Of a stretch of DNA of 64,000 nucleotides, positions 51,399-60,212 are shown in pieces. Where the stretch lies: the NCBI GenBank assembly GCA_965247585.1, contig CBDFHC010000004.1, positions 372,001 through 436,000 on the forward strand, written 5' to 3'. The position numbers and the translations under genes are program-made. Under the pieces are notes generated by a model. The model was not told where the DNA came from and ran no database searches. It saw nothing but the letters and a program-made list of their open reading frames with translations. This DNA is from CBDFHC01 sp965247585 (GTDB lineage: Bacteria; Chloroflexota; Dehalococcoidia; Lucifugimonadales; GCA-2712585). Every line of letters begins with the position of its first letter. Positions within the stretch are counted from its first letter, which is position 1.

Positions 51399-52462
51399 TA
51401 ACGCACAGAAGACAGAACTCCCAGGGTGTCTCCAACCACATTCCCCGCATGAGGCAGAACCTCGGCCGGGATTGGCAGCGAGTACCGGATCACCGCATCC
51501 GACTGCCCTACCTCAATCTCTTTCACAAACGACCGTATGAAGCCCTTCCTCTCGGTCAGGCTGCTCTCATCCAGCAACCCTTTCAAGTCCTCCACATAGG
51601 GTAGAACCTCGTCGAGGCTCACATTCCGCTGTTGTTCATCGGCCATCTGGCCATCCAGGTCGTGTTTCGCTGCCTGCAACTGGTCCTGGCGATGCCGGAA
51701 GTGCTGAATCCTGGGCGCCAAGTCGTCGAGGTCAAGCTTCCCGGTTTCCAGCGCGTCATAGAGTCTTTCTAGCCGGCGGCGCACCTCTCCAAGCTCCGCC
51801 TCGATTACGTCAAGACGTTCGCGAAATTGCGCTGAGGCGCCCACTAGCTCCTCATTTACCAGGGCGACGAGGTTCCGCAAGTTCTCTTCCGTTATTACCT
51901 GTTCCCGGAGCCGAGCTAGTACCGTCGCCTCAAAACGCGCGGCATTCAAGTAGGGCGCGGAACAGGAGCCCTTACCGCTCCGGAGGAGCGTCCCACATAC
52001 ATAGTAGGCAAATTGGCCGCTTTTGGCCACCTGGCCGCTAAGGCTTTTCCCACACGAGCGGCATTTGGCGATGCCGCTAAGCAGGTAGGAACTGGATGTC
52101 CTCCGCGGGTGCATTTGCGAGGGCGCCCGGTCCCGCATCAGGCGCTGGACCTTGTCGAAAGTCTCCCGGTCCACCAGGGCAGGCCAGGCGTTCTCCACCC
52201 GCACCGGCTCCAGCGCATGCCCACTTTAGGACCTGGTGCCCCACACCAGGGTGCCGGTATATACCTCGTTTGTGAGCATGACGTGGAGGGTCGATTTGGT
52301 CCAAGGCTTGCCCCTGGGACCGAAAATGCCTTCGCGGTTCAGCATCTGACACACTTCCTTCAGCCCGGTGCCTTCCGCCATAGTCTGGAAGATCCTGGAT
52401 ACGACCGGAGCGCGACCAGGATCCGGTGCCAACTTGGGACGTTCCTTCTTACCGTCCAGAAC
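51341..52462 (-). pseudogene. Large serine recombinase, N-terminus lost to an IS, in-frame stop
   Basis: One minus-strand frame from the IS edge at 52462 to the stop at 51341, broken by TAA at 52228-52226. The recombinase domain reads ERPKLAPDPGRAPVVSRIFQ, LKEVCQMLNREGIFGPRGKP and WTKSTLHVMLTNEVYTGTLV. After the stop come VRVENAWPALVDRETFDKVQ, a zinc ribbon (KCRSCGKSL, YYVC, GSCSAPYLN) and a long coiled coil. The catalytic serine domain is missing, replaced by the IS. The last ~18 residues (RYWARTSDLCDVNAVL) are encoded by the antisense of tRNA-Val, so the gene end overlaps the attachment site. It presumably once integrated this element. Confidence 0.88.
51391..51409 (+). repeat. attL-type direct repeat
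   Basis: GCCCACCATAACGCACAGA: last eight bases of tRNA-Val plus 11 downstream, identical to 61942-61960. Similarity extends seven bases further with two mismatches (AGACAGA versus TTACAGA). Confidence 0.85.
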
Positions 52463-52525
52463 TGACCTGACCCCCAAGGAATAGTCCAGTTGATATGAGA
52501 GACTGGGCAAGAAAGGGGGCAGAGA

Positions 52526-52804
52526 ATGCCAAGGAAACAGCGCAGTGTTGAGGAGATCATAGGGAAGCTTCGGGAAGCGGAGGTGGCCTTAGCGCAAGGG
52601 GAGACATTAGGTCAGGCTTGCCGGCGCATAGGTGTATCGGACCACACGTTTTATCGTTGGCGGCGGGAGTACGGCGGACTTAAAGTGGACCAGGCGAAGC
52701 GATTGCGTGATATGGAACGGGAGAACGCCCGTCTCAGGCGTGCGGTGGCCGACCTGACGGTAGATAACCAGATCCTGAAGGAGGCAGCACGGGGAAACTT
52801 CTGA
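52526..52804 (+). CDS. IS3-family transposase OrfA
   Basis: 92 residues from ATG 52526 (GGGGGCAGAGA upstream). Helix-turn-helix of the IS3 OrfA type: RSVEEIIGKLREAEVALAQG, LGQACRRIGVSDHTFYRWRR, then a leucine-zipper-like helix (RDMERENARLRRAVADLTVD). It binds IS ends. OrfB follows in the -1 register and is expected to be made mostly as a frameshifted OrfAB fusion. Confidence 0.92.
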   Translation: MPRKQRSVEEIIGKLREAEVALAQGETLGQACRRIGVSDHTFYRWRREYGGLKVDQAKRLRDMERENARLRRAVADLTVDNQILKEAARGNF

Positions 52805-52827
52805 GCCCGGCCCGCCGAAGGCGATGC

Positions 52828-53661
52828 GTGGAATTGGTACAGGAGTGGTATGGCATCTCCGAACGGCGCGCCTGCCGGGCGCTTTCGCAACCCCGGGCTA
52901 CACAGAGGTACTCTGTAACAATAGCCGATGACGAGGAGGCCCTCACGAGGGCGTTGGTGCAGTTGGCCAGCCGGTACGGACGTTATGGGTACCGCCGGGT
53001 GAGTGCCCTGCTGCGACGTGATGGGTGGCGAGTGAACCACAAGCGGGTGGAGCGGATCTGGCGGCTGGAAGGGCTCAAGGTCCCGGCCAAGCAGCCCAAG
53101 CGGGGACGGCTCTGGTTTACCGACGGCTCCTGTGTGCGCCTCAGGCCACAACGACAGAACCACGTGTGGGCCTACGACTTTGTGGCTCTTCGTACCCGTG
53201 ATGGCAGACCTGTTCGTCTCCTCACGGTGGTGGATGAGTATACCAGGGAATGTCTGGCCATCGAGGTTGGGCGTTCGTTACGCTCACCCCACATCATTGA
53301 GTGCCTGGGAAACCTCATGGTGGAGCACGGTGTGCCGGAGCATCTCCGTTCAGATAACGGCCCTGAGTTCACTGCCAGGGCTGTCCGTTCATGGCTACAG
53401 AGAGTGGGGGTTCAGACCCTCTTCATCACACCAGGGAGCCCGTGGGAGAACGGATACGTGGAGAGCTTCAATGGCAAGCTGCGGGATGAGCTCTTGGATC
53501 GGGAGGTCTTCGATACTCTCTGGGAGGTGCAGGTCCTCACGGAGCAATGGCGACACGAATACAACCATGTGCGCCCTCACAGCGCCTTGAACTACCGACC
53601 ACCTGCTCCCGAGGCCGCAAGGCCCACCTTCTCAGTTCCAGGGGCTACCAGTGTCTCATAA
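52828..53661 (+). CDS. IS3-family transposase OrfB (DDE integrase domain)
   Basis: 277 residues from GTG 52828; the frame is open further upstream into the OrfA end (LLSPARRRRC), as expected for frameshift fusion. An HTH_21-type segment (RRACRALSQPRATQRYS, GRYGYRRVSALLRRDGWRVN) precedes the rve catalytic core: Asp in HVWAYDFVALRTRDG, Asp in HLRSDNGPEFTARAV, Glu in GSPWENGYVESFNGKLRDEL. The end VRPHSALNYRPPAPEA is typical. All catalytic residues are present, so the IS may be active. Confidence 0.92.
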   Translation: MELVQEWYGISERRACRALSQPRATQRYSVTIADDEEALTRALVQLASRYGRYGYRRVSALLRRDGWRVNHKRVERIWRLEGLKVPAKQPKRGRLWFTDGSCVRLRPQRQNHVWAYDFVALRTRDGRPVRLLTVVDEYTRECLAIEVGRSLRSPHIIECLGNLMVEHGVPEHLRSDNGPEFTARAVRSWLQRVGVQTLFITPGSPWENGYVESFNGKLRDELLDREVFDTLWEVQVLTEQWRHEYNHVRPHSALNYRPPAPEAARPTFSVPGATSVS

Positions 53662-53690
53662 CCTGTGGTACAACTATCGGGGGCAGGTCA

Positions 53691-54327
53691 TTCCGGTTCC
53701 TTAACCAGAACGGGGACAACTTTTACGAGACCGCGCTGACCGATCCGCGTCACCCGGGCCTAACTGACGGGACGTGGTTGCCGGTCCAGAGCGACAAGCC
53801 GGTGGGCCCGGTCGGCTCAGTTCCAACGAACACTCCACCAGACGCTGAATACCAGTTCTGGCCGGGCAACCTGCACACGGCTTTGACGGAGGCATCCAAC
53901 TGGCTGGAGATGGACACTGCAGCCCTGGAGCCGGCCTGCGACTTCGGCTCTCTGAGTGAAAACGACCCCGCCACTGGGGATCCATATGAGTTTGACCTAT
54001 CCGGGGACAGCGCCGATGGGACGTACTGCAGCGATGGCGGACTTATTAAGCTGTCCGCGCAGAACGTTGGCGATACCGCTTCCCCGAAGCGGTTCACATT
54101 GCTGGCCAATGACGGCCTCATCACCATCAGCGGACAGAGCGCGGTAATAGAGCCGGACCCTCTAGGGGTCCTGGCGATGACGGACCTGCCCTCAAGCGCC
54201 GACCAGTTCCCGATCAAGATCGCCGGCTCAGACTTTTTTGTCCAGCGTCAGTCCATCGTATTCGCGCCCAGAGCAGGGGTGGACGTATCCGGATCCGACG
54301 GCTCTTTGTGTTGGCAATCAGCACAAG
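53691..54327 (+). pseudogene. Orphan fragment trapped between two insertion sequences
   Basis: An open frame of about 210 residues starts at the right edge of the IS3 element and is cut at the left edge of the next one. It reads FLNQNGDNFYETALTDPRHP, EYQFWPGNLHTALTEASNWL, GGLIKLSAQNVGDTASPKRF and IAGSDFFVQRQSIVFAPRAG. The Ser/Thr/Asp-rich, strand-forming style suggests a secreted or pilus-associated protein, but I recognise no family. Neither its start nor its end survives. Confidence 0.55.
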
Positions 54328-54358
54328 TGGGACAGATTAGGACCCGAGAAGGTTATTA

Positions 54359-55342
54359 TTATGAAGAGCTGCGTGGGAGCTCCCTGAGGGTCTTGTTGTA
54401 GCGTCTTCGCCGTTCTAACGTCTGGACCTGCACCTCCTTTCTCCGTTGGAGGATCTGCTCCCGCCTTCCGTTGAGCATGTCTGCGGGCGTCACGTTGCCC
54501 AGCGCCTTGTGATAGCGTCGGTAGTTGTAGTAGGCCACGAAGGCGGCGATTGCTGCTTCCAGGGCAGAAGGCATCTCGTAGGGGACCTGTTTGACGTCCC
54601 GCTTGATACTCTGGTGATAGCGCTCGAGCTTGCCATTGGTCTGAGGGTGGAACGGCGCGGCCAGAATGTGCTTGATTCCCACCAGGTGCAGGTAGTCTCT
54701 GAAGCCACGGGACACATAACCTGAGCCGTTATCGCTCAGCAGGCTGGTCCGGTCGGCCACTGGGACCTCAGTCATGCCGGTCTTGTCCACGGCCTCTTGG
54801 ACCACCTCGATGAGAGAGTCGGTGGTCATGTCCCGCTGGAGCTTGTGGGCCAGTATGAAGCGGGAGTAGTCGTCCATCACGGTGACCAGGTAGTAGTAGC
54901 CCCAACCGATCACCTTGAAGTAGGAGGCGTCGGTAGCCCACATCTGGTGAGGGCCGCTGGTCTTGCGATGGTACTCTTTGCCGGCCGAGAGCTGCATCTC
55001 GGGTGACTTCACAAGACCTTCTCTGCACAGGATGCGATACACAGTGGACTCGGATACAGCGAAGGCCAGGTTGTCTGTAGACCACGCTGCCAACTGGCGG
55101 CTACTTAGCTCCGGCATCTCCCCGGCCGCTTCCAGGATCGACCGTTCCTCCTGAGGTCTAAGGCGGTTCCACGGTGGAGCGCTGGCTCCAGGTCGGTCCT
55201 CGAGACCTTGTTGATGTTGTTGTCGCATCAACCACCGATAGTAGGTGCTCTTGGGAACACCCAGGTCTCTGAGCACCCGACGCTTGGCCAGCGGTGATGC
55301 GGCTACACTGGCCAGGACCGTCGCCTTCTCAACGGCGCTCAT
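54359..55342 (-). CDS. Insertion-sequence transposase OrfB (rve DDE domain)
   Basis: 327 residues from ATG 55342. A helical N-terminus (LRDLGVPKSTYYRWLMRQQH, ELSSRQLAAWSTDNLAFAVS) precedes the integrase core: Asp in MWATDASYFKVIGWGYYY, Asp in SLLSDNGSGYVSRGF, Glu in HPQTNGKLERYHQSIKRD. The end reads YRRYHKALGNVTPADMLNGR. It belongs to the IS3/rve type, catalysing cut and strand transfer. Its start overlaps orfA by 14 bases, so coupling or frameshifting joins them. Complete. Confidence 0.9.
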   Translation of the reverse strand: MSAVEKATVLASVAASPLAKRRVLRDLGVPKSTYYRWLMRQQHQQGLEDRPGASAPPWNRLRPQEERSILEAAGEMPELSSRQLAAWSTDNLAFAVSESTVYRILCREGLVKSPEMQLSAGKEYHRKTSGPHQMWATDASYFKVIGWGYYYLVTVMDDYSRFILAHKLQRDMTTDSLIEVVQEAVDKTGMTEVPVADRTSLLSDNGSGYVSRGFRDYLHLVGIKHILAAPFHPQTNGKLERYHQSIKRDVKQVPYEMPSALEAAIAAFVAYYNYRRYHKALGNVTPADMLNGRREQILQRRKEVQVQTLERRRRYNKTLRELPRSSS

Positions 55343-55745
55343 CCGCTGGTACCGACGCCGTTCTGGGGCATTGGTATGGCCGTTTTTTCAGACGGTAGAC
55401 CTCGAGGGATAGCTCGGCTACCAGCTGCTTGAGCTCGCTGTTCTCCCGCTTGAGATCCTGGATCTCCTGCCGGGTGGCATCGCGCACCGTGTCACGGGAC
55501 AGCCGCTCCCTGCCCGCCTCCATGAACTCCTTGGTCCACGAGTAGTAGGAGTGGGGCTTGATACCCTCCCGCCGGCACAGGTCGTTCACGGTGACCTCGC
55601 GGCGGAAGCCCTCCAGCACGATACGGATCTTCTCTTCCGGGGTGTATTTGCGCCGGGTAGCCGCTCTAACTCGTCGAACGAAGGACCTAGTCTGCTCCGA
55701 CCGTTGATCGGCGGCCTCGGCCTTGCTGGCGTCTGACTGGGACAT
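55329..55745 (-). CDS. Insertion-sequence transposase OrfA
   Basis: 138 residues if started at the ATG at 55745 (a longer frame reaches 55796). HTH of transposase type: KYTPEEKIRIVLEGFRREVT, VNDLCRREGIKPHSYYSWTK, then a coiled coil (EIQDLKRENSELKQLVAELS). It supplies end recognition for the OrfB in the overlapping frame. Confidence 0.88.
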   Translation of the reverse strand: MSQSDASKAEAADQRSEQTRSFVRRVRAATRRKYTPEEKIRIVLEGFRREVTVNDLCRREGIKPHSYYSWTKEFMEAGRERLSRDTVRDATRQEIQDLKRENSELKQLVAELSLEVYRLKKRPYQCPRTASVPADERR

Positions 55746-55936
55746 CGCTGCTCCTTTCATGAGGTACTCTACCCTCACTTCAGGAGCTCTCACCACTCTC
55801 AGACTCTCGGGTTTTCTACCCCTCTCACGTGTCCCATTATCGCTGACGGTCTACAATTATGGCTGTATTATCCGCCTGACGTTTTACTTTTTTCATCGCG
55901 CACTGCCAATTTTTACACAGAGAAGTGCTTACGAAT

Positions 55937-55974
55937 AAGAGGCCGCCGGGTACTCACAACCGGCGGCCTCTTCT
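55937..55974. terminator. Hairpin terminator of the serine hydrolase
   Basis: AAGAGGCCGCCGG-GTACTCACAAC-CCGGCGGCCTCTT-type 12-bp stem about 27 bases beyond the stop of the minus-strand hydrolase; T-rich flank is modest on either side (TTCTACTT, TTATTC). Confidence 0.75.
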
Positions 55975-56000
55975 ACTTCGTGTCGTAGGATCGTAACGCC

Positions 56001-58463
56001 TTATTTGGGAGAGGGCATGACCTGGGGTATCACCAATGGGGGGTGCTCCTGGGTCTCCCCTGCTCCACCGTCCTCAAGATCGTAGACAATTGTACACCCA
56101 ACTTCACCATCAGAGCTGCGGTAGAAAGTCCCCCCAGACAAACCGCAGTCTTGTTCCACAGCTTTCTCATAGGACTGGACTTCGTACCGAGGCTCGCCGT
56201 CCACAAACAGGGGCTCGGGATCGCCCTCTACTTCGGTATCAGGATCAACTATCCAAGATATCGCTGCTAGGTTTCCCATCTCTTCTAACTCCTCTCCGCT
56301 GCAGGCGGTGATATTGTGGACGAGGTTGCACACATTGGGATCGATGTCGTCGATGCTGGTGACGACAACCTGGCCCACGACGGGCTCCGTGGTGCCGTGA
56401 GTTTCAACCGAGGCGATGTCGGTGAACGCCTTGAAGACCTCCTCAGGGGTACAAGCATCGAGGTTGTGTACCACGTTACACACATTGGGGTCTATGTCAT
56501 CGAGGCGCGGCATAGGCATATTGACCTGCTGCCCCGCCTCGTACCTCGTCATGGACTCGACACCCGCATCGGATTGGTTGAACTCCACGGCTATCCCGTC
56601 AACGGCGCGGAAGGCCCACTTGCCCCCCTCGTCCGGCGGGTAGAGCTCGAAAACCATCTGCCCCGGTACGTCAATCGCGAGCCGGTTGTTCTGAATGACG
56701 ACCTTCACGTCAACGTCCTCGGAGTGGTAGCTGCCCAGGTACTTCTGCAGCTCGTCCAGGGGAATCTCAACCGGGACCTCCGCGCCGACGCGCGGAAGGT
56801 CGAATGTGAGGCCGGACTTATATTGCTTCATCATGGTGACATCGCCTGCATCGTTGCGCTCGAAGGACACGGCAATCGCGTCTGAGACCGCGAAGTACCA
56901 TGTACCTTCCTCGTCGGGGTTCTTGAACTCGTAAACTGTCTGTCCCGGCACGTCAATGGCCAGGTGGTTGTTCTGTACCAGCACGGTGATCTTCGCATCC
57001 TTGAACGGTCCGAAGTTCGCGACGTACTTACTGAGATACGGACTGTAGTCAATGGCGTCGCTGTCAGCGTCGAGTTCGCCGAGCAGCGCATCCCAGACCA
57101 TATTGATCGACTCCTCCTGTAAGGGCGTGCCCCGCATATTGGTTAGCAGGACGAAGCCGAGGTTGGACTCAGGCCAGAGCGCCATCTGAGACCTGAAGCC
57201 GTCCACGCGGCCACCATGTTGGATGACTGGCTGCCCATGCCATTCGCGCAGGTACCAGCCAAGGCCATAGTAGGCTCCTCCGCCGATTTCGATCTGGCTT
57301 GTCCAGGTCTCTCTGTGCTGCGTCTCGCTGAGCAGGCGGTCGCCGTTGTATGCGCCGTGGCCTAGCTGGAAACGTAACCATTGCGCCATGTCAAGCACGT
57401 TGGAGTTGATGGCCGCGGCCGGGCCGACGTGATCTACAACCCGCATCGGCTGATGTGTGTTGACCTTCAGGTCCTTATCCCATATGTAGCCGAGAGACAG
57501 GCGCGGATCGGTCTGCGACTCGCTGACAGAGGTGTTGGAACTGCTCATGCCCAGTGGCTCGAATATCCGCTCCGCCACGAGCGCATCCCAATCTGTGCCT
57601 ACGGCGTTGCCCGCCGCGACCCCGGCAGCGACGTACATCACGTTGTTGTAGTAGTATTTCTCCCCCAGCCCCGCCAAGGGCTCCGCCTTTGTGGCGGCCA
57701 GCAGCACCTCCTCGCGGGGAACGGTGCCGTTGAGGTTGTGGGTCAATGCTCCCATCCGGGTGAAGCCGGTGCGGTGAGACAGCATGTCGCGGATGGTGAC
57801 CTGGGCGTTTTCATCTTCGCTGTCGACGTTCAGGGTGAAATAAGGGATGTGCTCCGTCACCGGGTCGTCCCAACCCATCTCGCCTTCGTCAACGAGCATG
57901 CCGACGAGCGTGGCAGTGAAAGATTTGGTAATTGAGCCGATGGCGAAAATGGTCTCGGGCGTGACGGGCGTTTCATTCTTCAGGTCCGCCAAGCCAGAAC
58001 CACGAACAAGGATGACCTCATCGTCTTTCACGACGGCGATCGCCATGCCGGGGATGTGTAGATCCTTACGCCGCTGCTCGAGCTGCTCGGCCAGGCGATT
58101 AATCCGCTGCTCAAGCGACGCTGCCGCTGGTGCCGCGGTCTTTATCACCGTCGCGGTGGGAGTTAGCGAGAGCGCGGGCGTGGCATCTGGCGTTTGAGGC
58201 ACCGGTGCTGGCGGCATTGGCGTCGGTGTGGGTGTTGGAGCGACTGATGTTGTCGGCATCGGCGTTGGCAGCACCGACTTAGCGGATGGTGTGGCCGTCA
58301 ACGTGGGGGCAGTCATGGCGAATGCCGTAGCACTCAGTGGCATGGTCGGAGTTGGAGTTGGCTCGCCACCGTCTCCGGTCAGCGCGAAGGCTGTAGCCGC
58401 TACAGCCATGCCCACGACGAAGGTCAGGGTAACCGCCGAGATAAGCCACTTCTTGATCTTCAT
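56001..58463 (-). CDS. Exported class C beta-lactamase-like serine hydrolase with duplicated C-terminal domains
   Basis: 820 residues from ATG 58463 (GCAGGAGGAAAAAG upstream). Signal peptide or anchor (WLISAVTLTFVVGMAVAATA), Thr/Pro linker (about 34-110), then the penicillin-binding fold: Ser177-x-x-Lys180 in AIGSITKSFTATLV, Tyr-x-Asn in KYYYNNVMYVAAG, and His-Gly-Gly in PVIQHGGRVDGF. It is followed by two copies of a DUF3471-like beta domain (NNHLAIDVPGQTVYEFK and NNRLAIDVPGQMVFELY) and two copies of DDIDPNVCNxVHN (about 680 and 725), and a Cys-bearing tail. It should cleave or transfer an ester/amide outside the cell; beta-lactam resistance is not implied. Carried by the island. Confidence 0.9.
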   Translation of the reverse strand: MKIKKWLISAVTLTFVVGMAVAATAFALTGDGGEPTPTPTMPLSATAFAMTAPTLTATPSAKSVLPTPMPTTSVAPTPTPTPMPPAPVPQTPDATPALSLTPTATVIKTAAPAAASLEQRINRLAEQLEQRRKDLHIPGMAIAVVKDDEVILVRGSGLADLKNETPVTPETIFAIGSITKSFTATLVGMLVDEGEMGWDDPVTEHIPYFTLNVDSEDENAQVTIRDMLSHRTGFTRMGALTHNLNGTVPREEVLLAATKAEPLAGLGEKYYYNNVMYVAAGVAAGNAVGTDWDALVAERIFEPLGMSSSNTSVSESQTDPRLSLGYIWDKDLKVNTHQPMRVVDHVGPAAAINSNVLDMAQWLRFQLGHGAYNGDRLLSETQHRETWTSQIEIGGGAYYGLGWYLREWHGQPVIQHGGRVDGFRSQMALWPESNLGFVLLTNMRGTPLQEESINMVWDALLGELDADSDAIDYSPYLSKYVANFGPFKDAKITVLVQNNHLAIDVPGQTVYEFKNPDEEGTWYFAVSDAIAVSFERNDAGDVTMMKQYKSGLTFDLPRVGAEVPVEIPLDELQKYLGSYHSEDVDVKVVIQNNRLAIDVPGQMVFELYPPDEGGKWAFRAVDGIAVEFNQSDAGVESMTRYEAGQQVNMPMPRLDDIDPNVCNVVHNLDACTPEEVFKAFTDIASVETHGTTEPVVGQVVVTSIDDIDPNVCNLVHNITACSGEELEEMGNLAAISWIVDPDTEVEGDPEPLFVDGEPRYEVQSYEKAVEQDCGLSGGTFYRSSDGEVGCTIVYDLEDGGAGETQEHPPLVIPQVMPSPK

Positions 58464-58618
58464 TTCTTTTTCCTCCTGCTGGTAAATTTCAAGCGTGTTA
58501 CGAATTAGGACGCAGGCGGGTTACAAAAAAGTTCCCGTCGCTTCCATGGACCGCCTATCAAGCTCTCCGGCTCCGCACGCCAGACCGACGACAAACAGAG
58601 TCGCGACTCCAGGTCCTA

Positions 58619-59838
58619 GTACTCAGTCAACTCGGTTTTGGTAATTGTTTAAGAAAACGTCTAAGGTTGCTACCCTTTTTTAGGAGTGTTGACGTAGGAG
58701 GGTGGCAGCCATGGGACGAGAACGGTATGTGGTCCGGTTGGAAAGGGAAGAACGAGACCAGTTGGAACGACTGATTCGCGGGGGAAAGAGCCCAGCGCGA
58801 AAGGTTGCCCGGGCCCGTATTCTGCTAAAGGCAGATACGGGCTGGGGGGTGATGCGCATCGTGGAGGCGCTGGACACGTCTGCGGGTACGGTGTGCCGTA
58901 CCAAGCGGCGGTACCTGGAGGGAGGACTGAAGCGGGCCTTGGAGGAAGATCCTCGGCCAGGACATCCGACCAAACTGGATGAGCGGGGGGAAGCGCACCT
59001 GATTGCCCTGGCGTGCAGCGAGGCCCCTCCAGGCCATGACCACTGGACCCTGCGGCTCCTGGCAAACAAGGTGGTGGAGTTGGGGCTGGCGCCCTCCATG
59101 TCCCACGAGGGAATTCGCAAGCGGTTGAAAAAAACAGTCTCAAGCCGTGGCAGAAGAAGGAGTGGTGTATTCCCCAGGTGAGCGCCGAGTTTGTGGCGTG
59201 TATGGAGGATGTGCTGGACCTTTACGCGGAACCCTATGACCCAGAGCGCCCGGTGGTCTGTTTCGACGAGACCTCCAAGCAGTTGCTGGCGGAAAAGAGG
59301 TCTCCGATCCCGCCCAAGCCGGCACGACGGGAGCGATACGATTACGAGTACCAGCGCAATGGCACCCGAAACCTGTTCATGCTGTGCGAGCCCCTGGCGG
59401 GCTGGAGGCATGTGGCAGTGACCGAACGTCGTACCATGGTGGACTTCGCTCAGCAGATGCGGTGGCTGGCCGATGAAGCTTACCCAGCGTCCGAGAAGAT
59501 CCGGGTGGTGCTGGACAACCTCAACACCCACAAACCAGCTTCCCTCTACGAAACCTTCGAGCCCAAGGAGGCTAGGCGAATACGCAAACGCTTGGAGTTT
59601 CACTACACTCCCAAGCACGGTAGTTGGCTCAACATGGCAGAGATCGAGTTCAGTGTCTTGGCCAGGCGAGTCCTGCGCCGGCGTATTGCCGATGAAGAGA
59701 CTTTGAGTGGCGAGATCGCGGCCCTGGAGGCAGAACGAAACCAAGCCGGAGCAACCATTGACTGGAGATTCTCCACTGTGGACGCCCGAGTCAAGCTTCA
59801 CCATCTCTATCCTGCCAACAATTAGGTTGACTGAGTAC
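58619..59838 (+). mobile_element. IS630-family insertion sequence, 1220 bp
   Basis: Perfect terminal repeats GTACTCAGTCAAC...GTTGACTGAGTAC, flanked on both sides by TA (58617-58618, 59839-59840), the target duplication characteristic of IS630/Tc1-mariner. One transposase split over two frames by a run of seven A. Confidence 0.94.
58711..59825 (+). CDS. IS630-family transposase, two frames joined by -1 frameshift
   Basis: Start ATG 58711 has AGGAGGG eight bases upstream (GTG 58702 is less likely). Frame 1 to 59181 gives the paired HTH (RYVVRLEREERDQLERLIRG, ARARILLKADTGWGVMRIVE, HWTLRLLANKVVELGLAPSM). At 59128-59134 a run of seven A (TTG AAA AAA ACA) allows a -1 slip to LKKNSLKPWQKKEWCIPQ and into frame 2, ending at 59825. 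That frame holds the DDE domain: Asp in VVCFDETSKQLLAEK, Asp in RVVLDNLNTHKPASL, Glu in SWLNMAEIEFSVLAR. A-run slippage is a known way to express such transposases, so the split is probably functional and not decay. Confidence 0.88.
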
Positions 59839-59840
59839 TA

Positions 59841-60212
59841 GTGCCAGACCTTTTTCCATGTTCATCTCGCGTTCTTCTGGATTCCCGTACTCATGGCGCA
59901 GAAGACATTGATTGGCCCCCAGGTTGCCACTAAATCTGTTCGCGTCATCTCTTGCTTCTCTACGCTGCTGGCTTCAGTAACAGCCATTGTCGTTAGAAGC
60001 CCGTCTTTCCACATCGGCGTAAGGGGCGATATTGCCTCGGCCGACAGCCCTAAAGGAAAGTCGTTCCTTCGCATGACAGACCGTATAGCCCATTCGTACG
60101 AGTTTCCTCCCCCGGTGTAATTACAGCTGTTGGCCTCACACTTCCCGGGGGTCTCCAGGATGCGGCTTAGCTTTGGTGGAGTCCGAAGAGGAGGACGGAT
60201 GCTCTCGACCAG
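59841..60212. other. No gene recognised
   Basis: A 70-residue minus-strand frame (60074-59862, starting MRRNDFPLGLSAEAISPLTP) and an overlapping plus-strand frame are open, but neither resembles a known family nor has a ribosome site. The frame of the following gene is also open upstream into here (RRTDALDQ), so that gene may have lost its N-terminus. Confidence 0.4.

Larger units (their letters stand above)
52463..53690 (+). mobile_element. IS3-family insertion sequence, about 1.23 kb
   Basis: Ends are inverted: left TGACCTGACCCCCAAGGAAT, right (reverse complement) TGACCTGCCCCCGATAGTTG. Two overlapping-type ORFs inside. I see no target duplication (GAAC to the left, TTCC to the right), and the left flank is the recombinase while the right flank is an unrelated fragment, so insertion was followed by a deletion or rearrangement. 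Confidence 0.88.
54328..55836 (-). mobile_element. IS3-like insertion sequence, about 1.5 kb
   Basis: Inverted ends TGGGACAGATTAGGACCCGA (left) and, reverse-complemented, TGGGACACGTGAGAGGGGTA (right), enclosing orfA and orfB on the minus strand. No target duplication seen (AAG left, TTA right). 55837-55936, beyond it, is A/T-rich with no gene. Confidence 0.85.
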
